Positions 1-5,929 of a stretch of DNA of 37,434 nucleotides are shown in pieces. The notes beneath the pieces are model-generated. The model was not told the DNA's origin. It did no database searches and saw nothing but the letters and a program-made list of their open reading frames with translations. The stretch covers positions 1 to 37,434 of the forward strand of contig NZ_JACWUO010000026.1 in the NCBI RefSeq assembly GCF_020857975.1. The letters are read 5' to 3'. Within the stretch, counting starts at the first letter, position 1. Every line of letters begins with the position of its first letter. The DNA comes from Stenotrophomonas rhizophila (GTDB taxonomy: Bacteria; Pseudomonadota; Gammaproteobacteria; Xanthomonadales; Xanthomonadaceae). A program made the translations under genes and the position numbers.

Positions 1-18
1 ATCGGCTGCACATTGCCG

Positions 19-79
19 GTAGTGCCGGCCGCTGGCCGGCTCCCGACCCTGCGTGAAGCCGGCCAGCGGCCGGCACTAC
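19..79. repeat. GTAG-bounded inverted repeat (SMAG/REP-type dimer)
   Basis: Two perfect 23-bp arms, at 19-41 and 57-79, are reverse complements separated by 15 bases. Each outer end is the tetranucleotide GTAG (or its complement CTAC), followed by a GCCGGCC-GCT-GGCCGGC mini-palindrome. This matches the described SMAG/REP design in Stenotrophomonas: a GTAG head plus a short stem-loop, here in head-out dimer form. It lies downstream of the histidine kinase stop and could stabilise or end that transcript. No transposase gene is in the window, so mobilisation would be in trans. Confidence 0.85.
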
Positions 80-158
80 CAACAGCACCAACAGCACCAA
101 CAGCACCAACAGCACCAACAGCACCAACAGCACCAACAGCACCAGCAGCACCAGCAGC
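78..158. repeat. 9-bp tandem repeat (minisatellite)
   Basis: Seven exact copies of ACCAACAGC (78-140) are followed by two copies of the variant ACCAGCAGC (141-158). The array starts at the last bases of the GTAG inverted repeat and ends 11 bases before the complement of the histidine kinase stop codon, so it is not inside that gene. The 9-base unit keeps frame, but no credible gene uses it. Copy number is likely to vary between strains by slippage. Confidence 0.9.
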
Positions 159-169
159 GACGGCGCGTC

Positions 170-1495
170 TTACCCCGCCGGCAACGTCAACGTCGCCCGC
201 AATCCCGGCGCGGCATTGGCCAGCACCAGGGTGCCGCCATAACTCTCGGCGATGTCCGCCACGATCGACAATCCCAGCCCGCTGCCCGAAGCCCGCTCAT
301 CCAGCCGCACGCCGCGTTCCAGCACACGCTCCAGCTGCGCTGCCGGTAGCCCGGGGCCGTCATCGGCCACGGTGATGCGCAGCTGCGTACCGTCCTGCGC
401 TACGTCCACGCGCACCGCCCGCGCGGCCCACTTGCCGGCATTGTCGAGCAGGTTGCCCAGCATCTCTTCCAGATCCTCGCGCGCGCCGGCGAAAACACCG
501 GTGGCGGCACTATCGCATTCAAAACGCAATCCGCGCGCCGCATGCACACGTTGCATCAGCCCGCACAGCGCGCTGGTCACCGGTGCCACCGGCGTGCGCT
601 GCCGGCTGTCCGCGCCCAGGCCTGCGGCCAGGTAGCGGTCGATGCTGGCCTGCATGCGTGCGGTCTCGCTGCGCAGGGTCTGGCGCCAGTCGCTGCCATC
701 GCCTTCGGCTTCGGTGGTGAGCACGGTCAGCGGGGTCTTCAGGGCGTGGGCGAGGTCTTCGGCGCTGCGGCGTGCGCGCACCATCATGCGCTGATGGTGG
801 TCGAGCAGCGCGTTGAGCTGGCCGGCCAGTGGCGCGACTTCCTTCACCAGGCCCTGCTGCGGGAAGCGCACGTTCTCGCCGTTGCGCACCTGCGCGGCGA
901 TACGCCCGAGGTCGGCCAGCGGCCGCAGGCCGTAATGCACCTGGGTGACCAGCACGGCGAACCACAGCGCGATCAGCACGGCCAGGGCGAGCGCGGTGCG
1001 TTGCCGGAAGCTGGCGACCTGCGCATCCAGCTGGCTACGGTCGGTGGCGACCATCACGATCACCGGCGCGGCGGCGCGGGGCAGGGTGACCTGCTGGGCC
1101 AGCGCCCGTAGCGGTTGCTTCAGTGGCCCGCTGAGGTCGATGGCCTGCGCCGGCCCGGACCGCAGCCCGGCCGGCGCTGCGAGCGATTGGTCCCACAGCG
1201 AGCGCGATTGCGCGAGCGGGCGCCGCTGCGGGTCCAGCACCTGCCAGTAGTCGCCGGAGAACACACGCCGGTAGCGCTCGTCGGCCAGCGGCTGGCGCCA
1301 TTGCAGCCGGCCGTCGGCATCGGTCTCGGCCAGCGCCAGCACCGCGATCAGCTCGTTGCCCAGGCGCTCGTCCATCGCGCTGCGCGCCGAGCGCTCGAAC
1401 ATCGCGCCCAGCCACCAGGTGGCCAGTGCCGAGACCAGCACCAGGCCCAGCCCACCGGCGACCAGCAGGCGCGTGCGCAGCGACCCGGTGCTCAT
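170..1495 (-). CDS. Two-component sensor histidine kinase, PhoQ-like
   Basis: A 441-aa inner-membrane sensor kinase that should phosphorylate the response regulator encoded immediately upstream. Transmembrane helices at about residues 8-32 and 165-185 flank a periplasmic sensor region of about 130 residues. A HAMP-like linker follows, then the HisKA box with H250 (DLAHALKTPL), the N box around N348-N352, the G1 motif DDGPGLP near 378 and the G2 motif GSGLGLSI near 403. ATG was chosen because it overlaps the regulator stop as ATGA, giving translational coupling; longer readings run back through the regulator. PhoQ is the nearest family by architecture and partner type, but the acidic Mg2+-sensing patch of enteric PhoQ is not obvious, so the signal is unknown. 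Confidence 0.93.
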   Translation of the reverse strand: MSTGSLRTRLLVAGGLGLVLVSALATWWLGAMFERSARSAMDERLGNELIAVLALAETDADGRLQWRQPLADERYRRVFSGDYWQVLDPQRRPLAQSRSLWDQSLAAPAGLRSGPAQAIDLSGPLKQPLRALAQQVTLPRAAAPVIVMVATDRSQLDAQVASFRQRTALALAVLIALWFAVLVTQVHYGLRPLADLGRIAAQVRNGENVRFPQQGLVKEVAPLAGQLNALLDHHQRMMVRARRSAEDLAHALKTPLTVLTTEAEGDGSDWRQTLRSETARMQASIDRYLAAGLGADSRQRTPVAPVTSALCGLMQRVHAARGLRFECDSAATGVFAGAREDLEEMLGNLLDNAGKWAARAVRVDVAQDGTQLRITVADDGPGLPAAQLERVLERGVRLDERASGSGLGLSIVADIAESYGGTLVLANAAPGLRATLTLPAG

Positions 1496-2154
1496 GGCGT
1501 CGCCGACAGGCGGAAGCCCTGGCCGCGGTGGGTGTGGATCAGTTCGCTGCCGAGCTTGCGGCGGATGCGCCCGATCAACACGTCCAGCGTATTGGAGTCC
1601 GGATCCAGGCCATCGTCGTAGACGTTCTCGCCCAGCCGCGCGCGGCTCAGCACGGTGTCGGGGTGGTGCATGAAGTAGCTGAGGATGCGGTATTCCTGCG
1701 CGCTGAGCGCCAGCGGTGCGCCGTCCAGCTCGAAGCGGCCGGCGTTGACGTCCAGCACCAGCGGGCCGCACTGCAGGCGCGGATGCGCGTGGCCGGCGCT
1801 GCGGCGGATCAGGGCGCGCAGGCGCAGCAGCAGTTCCTCGGGCTGGAACGGCTTGGTCAGGTAGTCGTCGGCGCCGGCATCGAAGCCGGCCAGCTTGTCG
1901 TGCCAGCGGGCGCGTGCGGTCAGTACCAGCACCGGAAAGCCGCGCCCGGCCTGGCGCCAGCGCTCGATCACGCTCAGCCCGTCCAGGCCAGGCAGGCCCA
2001 GGTCGACCACCGCCGCGGCGATCTCCTCGATCTGGCCCAGTTCCTCGGCCGCGCGGCCTTCGCTGCTGTGCATGACCACATAGCCGGCGTCCTCGAGCAG
2101 GGTCTGCAGGCGGCTGGCCAGCAGCGCATCGTCTTCGGCAAGCAGGATCCGCAT
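1492..2154 (-). CDS. OmpR/PhoP-family response regulator
   Basis: A 220-aa DNA-binding response regulator. The receiver domain (about 1-115) has the acidic pair D8/D9, phospho-acceptor D51 in DLGLPGLDG, the switch threonine T79 and K101. The C-terminal winged helix (about 125-218) carries the usual OmpR-family end, GQGFRL. Its start ATG overlaps the upstream PepSY gene stop (TGATG) and its stop overlaps the kinase start (ATGA), so the three genes form one tightly coupled operon. The promoter region holds an 11-bp-period direct repeat (TTAGACA twice, 2498-2517) that resembles a PhoP box, suggesting autoregulation. Called PhoP/QseB-like; I do not assign an orthologue symbol. Confidence 0.94.
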   Translation of the reverse strand: MRILLAEDDALLASRLQTLLEDAGYVVMHSSEGRAAEELGQIEEIAAAVVDLGLPGLDGLSVIERWRQAGRGFPVLVLTARARWHDKLAGFDAGADDYLTKPFQPEELLLRLRALIRRSAGHAHPRLQCGPLVLDVNAGRFELDGAPLALSAQEYRILSYFMHHPDTVLSRARLGENVYDDGLDPDSNTLDVLIGRIRRKLGSELIHTHRGQGFRLSATP

Positions 2155-2453
2155 CAGTCTTCTTCCATTTTCAACAGGCGGCCGCTGGCGGCGTCGTAGT
2201 CCAGCTCCATCACCACGCCGTTGGCGCCGAGGATCTCGATTTCGTACTTGTCCCCGTCCAGCTCCACTTCCACCAGTTGTCCCGGATAGCGCCGCAGCGC
2301 GTCGGCCAGCACGGTTTCCAGCGGCACATAGCGGCCCTGGCGGACTGCCTGGCGCACGGCCTGCTGCTGGCGCTGGCCACCGTCGAGCGCCCGCGCCGGG
2401 TCCGGCGTGGCGGCGGTCAACAGCAGGGGCAGCAGCAGGCTCAGGGCGGGCAT
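2154..2453 (-). CDS. Small secreted PepSY-domain protein
   Basis: A 99-aa protein heading the two-component operon. The N-terminus is a signal peptide (hydrophobic run PALSLLLPLLLTAA, then a processing region). The rest, about 40-99, fits one PepSY-like domain: a helix (VLADALRRYPG) followed by strands YEIEIL and VMELDYDAASGRLLKMEED, where D-x-x-[ST]-G-x-[IVL] is the typical PepSY end. PepSY domains are often found in periplasmic inhibitors or sensors. The start at 2453 places a signal peptide at the N-terminus; a longer frame to 2573 would run through the putative operator and is unlikely. Its stop overlaps the regulator start. A role as periplasmic partner of the kinase is inference. Confidence 0.85.
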   Translation of the reverse strand: MPALSLLLPLLLTAATPDPARALDGGQRQQQAVRQAVRQGRYVPLETVLADALRRYPGQLVEVELDGDKYEIEILGANGVVMELDYDAASGRLLKMEED

Positions 2454-2479
2454 GGGCAGTGGGGAAGGCAGCAGCGATG

Positions 2480-2518
2480 CACACGGTATACGTGTGCTGT
2501 CTAAACATTGTCTAACAG
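2480..2518 (-). promoter_or_regulatory. Putative operator/promoter of the PepSY-RR-HK operon
   Basis: Two elements lie just upstream of the operon start. CACACG-GTATA-CGTGTG (2480-2496) is a perfect 6-bp-arm palindrome with a 5-bp centre. Next to it, on the minus strand, TTAGACA occurs twice with an exact 11-bp period (within 2498-2517), the spacing of the direct half-sites in enteric PhoP boxes. The segment TGTTAGACA also resembles an extended -10, so part of this may be core promoter. Presumed target: the operon's own regulator. Confidence 0.5.
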
Positions 2519-2596
2519 GCGGCCTCATGGTCCGGTTAACCCGGCTTGCCAGACTGGCGGCGCCGGGATCCACCGGTGACCCTTCTGGAGACCCCC

Positions 2597-3031
2597 ATGA
2601 ACATCCGTACCCTTGCCGCCGGCCTGGCGCTGGCCCTGGTTGCCACCCCGGCCCTGGCCGCCGACCTTTCCGCCGCCGATGTGCAGGCCAAGCTGCGCGC
2701 GGCCGGCTACACCCAGGTGCACCAGCTCGAACGCGAGGACGGCCTGTGGGAAGCCGATGTCAGCCGCGCCGATGGCAGCGTCGATGAAGTGATCATCGAT
2801 CCGGCCAACGGCGAGATCTTCGATCCGCGCGGCAACCGCAGCGTGCTCGATGCCGGGCAGATCCTGGCGCTGGCGCAGAAGGCCGGCTACACCCGGATCG
2901 AATCGTTCGAGCGCGAGGGCGCCACCTGGGCGCTGGAGGCGCGCAATGCCCGCAACCAGCGCGTGGAGGTGCGCCTGAGCGGCTATGACGGGCGGGTGCT
3001 GTCGAGCAAGCGCGATGGCTGGTTCGACTGA
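2597..3031 (+). CDS. Secreted tandem PepSY-domain protein
   Basis: A 144-aa exported protein transcribed divergently from the PepSY-regulator-kinase operon. A clear signal peptide ends at about residue 22 (LVATPALA-AD). Two similar modules follow, about 25-75 and 85-140. Both start with a helix plus GYT (KLRAAGYTQ, ALAQKAGYTR) and continue with acidic/aromatic strand pairs; the first ends with the PepSY-like DPANGEI, the second with YDGRVL. GGAG sits 6 bases before the ATG; an upstream in-frame start at 2546 lacks a signal peptide and was rejected. Two-domain PepSY proteins next to PhoPQ-type systems are common in this family. Regulation from the shared intergenic operator is inferred. Confidence 0.88.
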   Translation: MNIRTLAAGLALALVATPALAADLSAADVQAKLRAAGYTQVHQLEREDGLWEADVSRADGSVDEVIIDPANGEIFDPRGNRSVLDAGQILALAQKAGYTRIESFEREGATWALEARNARNQRVEVRLSGYDGRVLSSKRDGWFD

Positions 3032-3053
3032 CCACGGCTTGGCGCTGCAACGC

Positions 3054-3079
3054 AAACGGCCGGGTTGCCCCGGCCGTTT
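3054..3079. terminator. Bidirectional hairpin between convergent genes
   Basis: An 11-bp perfect stem (AAACGGCCGGG / CCCGGCCGTTT) with a TTGC loop lies between the stop of the tandem PepSY gene and the stop of the convergent Gly/Tyr-rich gene. Only three T residues follow on either strand, so it is a short-tail intrinsic terminator candidate serving both directions. Confidence 0.7.
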
Positions 3080-3103
3080 GCCCGTGTGGATCGCGGTGGC
3101 CGC

Positions 3104-3607
3104 CTACCAGCCGGCCGGCGGCGGGTAATCCCAGTAGCCGCCGCGCCCGTACCCACCGTAGCCACCGCCGTACGGGCCGTAGAAGCCTGGGCCGTTGCCC
3201 TCGCCAACCCGGATGTTGAGGTTGAGGCTGTGGGTCTTGCCTTCGTCGGTGGTGTAGTTCTTGTTCAAGTTCAGCTCGGCCTCGTTGTAGTGGCTGTTGC
3301 CGAAATTCTTCGAATACCCGATCCCGGTGGTGAAGCTGCCGTTGACCCGCAGCTTGTCGTCGGTGACCTGGGCGATGCCGTTGGCCGCGCCGGGGCGATC
3401 GACCGCGCGGCGGCCGGTCTTGTCGCCGTAGAACGTGCCCGGCGGGTCGCCGCGCAGCGTCGGATCGTTCAGATACTGCATCGGCGCATCGGGCAGTGCC
3501 AGATTCAGGTCGGTCGCCGACTGCGGCCCGGTGGCACCGGCCGCGGACTGGGCCAGGGCGACGCCGGGGGCGAGCAGGCACAGCAGCAGGGTAAGCGGGC
3601 GGATCAT
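3104..3607 (-). CDS. Secreted protein with Gly/Tyr-rich tail, unknown function
   Basis: A 167-aa protein of no family I recognise. It has a signal peptide (MIRPLTLLLCLLAPGVALAQ) and a middle with alternating polar/hydrophobic residues from about 90 to 140 (KLRVNGSFTTGIGYSKNFGN, then AELNLNKNYT and HSLNLNIRVG), which looks like beta-strand hairpins. The last 25 residues are rich in glycine, tyrosine and aromatic residues and end in PPPAGW. The strand pattern would suit a small outer-membrane or surface beta protein, but this is inference. Start chosen at ATG 3607 to place the signal peptide; the longer frame to 3685 is less likely. Single gene, convergent with the PepSY gene. Confidence 0.75.
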   Translation of the reverse strand: MIRPLTLLLCLLAPGVALAQSAAGATGPQSATDLNLALPDAPMQYLNDPTLRGDPPGTFYGDKTGRRAVDRPGAANGIAQVTDDKLRVNGSFTTGIGYSKNFGNSHYNEAELNLNKNYTTDEGKTHSLNLNIRVGEGNGPGFYGPYGGGYGGYGRGGYWDYPPPAGW

Positions 3608-3707
3608 GGCAGGGCTCCGGGGCGGGCAGGTCAGGTGGCCGACGGCGTTGACGCTAGCACCGCGAGTTTGAATGATGCCTGTCATGGGCCCGGTTGCAAG
3701 CGGAACT

Positions 3708-4919
3708 TCAGCCCAGCCGGCCGAACCCGAACAATTCGGCCAGCCGGTGCCGGCGCCCCTCGACGCGCGCGCGCAGCAGCCCGGCGCCGATCATCGAGTA
3801 GGTGATGCCGTTGCCGCCGTAGGCCATGGCGAACAGCACCCGCGGCCCCCACTGCGCATGCGCGCCGAAGAACGGCAGGCCGTCATGGGTTTCGGCGAAG
3901 GTGCCGGCCCATGAAAATGCCGGTTGCAGCGACAGCTGCGGGAACAGCCTGGCGGTCTTGCCCAGCAACCGGGCCGCCTTGGCCGCCACCCGCCGGTCGC
4001 GCCGCGCCGGGATGTCCAGTGCATCGTCTTCGCCGCCGACCAGCAGGCGGTGGTCGCCGGTGCTGCGCAGGTACAGGTAGGGCCGGGCCGATTCCCAGAC
4101 CATGGTGGTGGCCAGCGCGCCGAGCAGGTCCGGGTCGATCGGGTCGGTGATGAAGGCGTAGCTGCTGCGGTTGCGCGCCACGCGCTGTTTCAGCCAGTGC
4201 TGGCCGGCATAGCCGGTGGCCAGCACCACGTGCCGACAGCGGATCTGCAGGCCGTCGGCGGTGGTGGCGGTGACCCCGCGCGCGGTCGGCACCAGGGTGT
4301 CGAGCACGGTGCGGTCGTAGACGCCCACGCCGCGTTTGCGCAGGCGCATCAGCAGCCGGTAGGTCAGCCGGTACGGATCCACCCGGGCGGCCAGGCCGCT
4401 GAGGATGGCGCCGGGCGCATCGATGCCGAATTCCTGCTGCAGTGCCGCGGCCTCCAGCCAGCGCACGTCGAAGCCATGGCGGCGGCGCAGCGCGAACTCG
4501 GCGTGCAGCACGGCGTGGTGGCCGCGTTTGCTGGCGTAGTACAGGCTGTGCATGGGGTGGCAGTCCACCCCGCTGAAGGCGCCGGCCACCGCGCGCAGGG
4601 CCGGGATGGCCTCGGCGCAGGCCTGGTAGGCCAGCACGGCGGCGTTCTCGCCGTAGCGCTGGGCCAGGTCGACCAGGTGGGTGTCGATTTCATACTGCAG
4701 CAGCGCGGTGCTGGCGGCGGTGCTGCCCCAGCCGATGTCGCGCTGCTCGATCAAGGCCACGTCGTGGCCGTGCGCGGACAGTTCGTCGGCGATCAATGCG
4801 CCGCTGATGCCGCCGCCGACCACCAGCACATCGCAGTGCAGGTTCCCGTGCAGCGGTGGGAAGGCGTGCATCAGGCCGTTGCTGACCGCCCAGAACGGGT
4901 ACCCGCTTTTGAGGTCCAT
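3708..4919 (-). CDS. FAD-dependent oxidoreductase, DAO family
   Basis: A 403-aa flavoenzyme of the D-amino-acid oxidase/glycine oxidase-like fold. The N-terminal dinucleotide-binding motif is VVGGGISGALIADEL, about residues 34-48, followed by the acidic strand end VALIEQ. The next segment, WGSTAASTALLQYE, matches the FAD pyrophosphate-contacting region of DAO proteins. The C-terminus has the second FAD segment GGNGITYSMIGA. The substrate cannot be read from sequence. It starts 2 bases after the stop of the lipocalin gene, so the two are surely co-transcribed and may be functionally linked. No signal peptide or membrane helix, so cytoplasmic. The start was placed at 4919 because upstream sequence belongs to the lipocalin. 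Confidence 0.9.
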   Translation of the reverse strand: MDLKSGYPFWAVSNGLMHAFPPLHGNLHCDVLVVGGGISGALIADELSAHGHDVALIEQRDIGWGSTAASTALLQYEIDTHLVDLAQRYGENAAVLAYQACAEAIPALRAVAGAFSGVDCHPMHSLYYASKRGHHAVLHAEFALRRRHGFDVRWLEAAALQQEFGIDAPGAILSGLAARVDPYRLTYRLLMRLRKRGVGVYDRTVLDTLVPTARGVTATTADGLQIRCRHVVLATGYAGQHWLKQRVARNRSSYAFITDPIDPDLLGALATTMVWESARPYLYLRSTGDHRLLVGGEDDALDIPARRDRRVAAKAARLLGKTARLFPQLSLQPAFSWAGTFAETHDGLPFFGAHAQWGPRVLFAMAYGGNGITYSMIGAGLLRARVEGRRHRLAELFGFGRLG

Positions 4920-4921
4920 GC

Positions 4922-5416
4922 TCAGGCCGTGGGCCGGCCGGTGTGCGGGGTCTGGATCAAGCCGGTCAGGTCGAAGCCCTGCTGGCGCGCCTGGGCCAGG
5001 TAGTGCTCCTGCACGACGGCATCCAGCGCGGGGGTACGCGCCAGCAGCCACAGGAACTTGCGGTCCGGGCTGCCGACCAGGGCCACGCTGTAGTCCGGGG
5101 CCACCTGGATCACCCAGTAGTCGCCCTTGGTGAACGGGATCCAGCGCAGGCCCTTGGGCAGGAAGCTGACTTCCAGCCGTGCGCTGTCGTTGTCCACCAC
5201 GCAGGCCTCGCCGACCGCCTCCTCGACCTGTCCGTCCAGGCGGCAGCGGTTGTGCACCTGCACGTTGCCGTTGTCGAGCAGGCTGTACTGCGCCGACACA
5301 TCGGTGCAGTTCTCCGGCTCGTGGTGCATCGGCAGGCGGGCAATTTCATACCAGGTGCCCAGGTAACGCGGCAGCTTGAGGTCCGGTACGGTTTTCAGTT
5401 CGGCGTGCTCGTTCAT
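4922..5416 (-). CDS. Blc-like lipocalin without signal peptide
   Basis: A 164-aa bacterial lipocalin. The lipocalin signature G-x-W is at about residue 20 (YLGTWYEIARLP), followed by C37-containing NCTDVSAQYSL and the strand NGNVQVHNRC. The later block GDYWVIQVAPDYSVALVGSPDRKFLWLLART matches Blc/ApoD-type bacterial lipocalins. Enteric Blc is an outer-membrane lipoprotein; this protein begins MNEHAELKTVPDLKLPRYLG with no hydrophobic leader or lipobox, so it appears cytoplasmic. It is first in a two-gene operon with an FAD oxidoreductase. Binding of a small hydrophobic ligand is expected from the fold; its identity is unknown. Confidence 0.9.
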   Translation of the reverse strand: MNEHAELKTVPDLKLPRYLGTWYEIARLPMHHEPENCTDVSAQYSLLDNGNVQVHNRCRLDGQVEEAVGEACVVDNDSARLEVSFLPKGLRWIPFTKGDYWVIQVAPDYSVALVGSPDRKFLWLLARTPALDAVVQEHYLAQARQQGFDLTGLIQTPHTGRPTA

Positions 5417-5599
5417 CGCAGGCAGGTGGGGATAGTGGCCCCCACGATGCCGAGCGCGCTGCCATGAGGGAGTGAAGCCGAAGCGAGGGCGGCGTCGAGA
5501 ACAGTGCGTTGCCGGTGCGGGGTGCTGCGGTCGGCGCCCCGGGGCTATGCTGCCGGTGGGCGTGCCGTGCGCCCGTTGTCGACAGCCAGGGAGTTGCGG

Positions 5600-5848
5600 A
5601 TGTACCAGGTGATCCTGCTCAAGAGTGAAACCGGCTTTGCCCGCCAACGGTGGGAGACGCTGGACGAGGTGGTCGAGCACGAGGGCGTCAGCTATTCGCT
5701 GCGCGCCGGCCCGCGCCAGCCGCTGCCCACCGACCACGCCTGGGATCCGGTGGCGGTGTATGCGCCCGATGAAATCAGCGAAGAGGAATTCCAGGACTGG
5801 TACCTGGCCCTGCAGCCGCAGGTGGAAGAGCTGCGGCTCAAATACTGA
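5600..5848 (+). CDS. Small conserved hypothetical protein
   Basis: An 82-aa soluble acidic protein with no motif I recognise. It begins MYQVILLKSETGFARQRWE and ends with an amphipathic helix (EEEFQDWYLALQPQVEELRLKY). The ATG at 5600 has GGGA at 5589-5592; longer in-frame versions (to 5504) run through low-quality sequence and lack a ribosome site. No signal peptide or membrane helix. It lies just before the mechanosensitive channel gene on the same strand, with a short gap, but a TATAGT -10-like box between them suggests separate transcription is possible. Confidence 0.7.
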   Translation: MYQVILLKSETGFARQRWETLDEVVEHEGVSYSLRAGPRQPLPTDHAWDPVAVYAPDEISEEEFQDWYLALQPQVEELRLKY

Positions 5849-5929
5849 CGGCGCATACCCGGTGTGGACCGGCCGCGGTTTATAGTCGCGGGCAGGCGCG
5901 GTGGTCCGCGCGAACCCTGTGGTGCCGGC

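Noticed and set aside
2521..2596. GGTTAACC palindrome (2534-2541) as a second operator
   Set aside because: An 8-bp palindrome alone in a gap is weak evidence; kept only as a note because it lies upstream of the tandem PepSY gene.
5504..5599. Longer N-terminus for the 82-aa protein
   Set aside because: The added 32 residues are Arg/Gly-rich shadow sequence and ATG 5600 has its own ribosome site.
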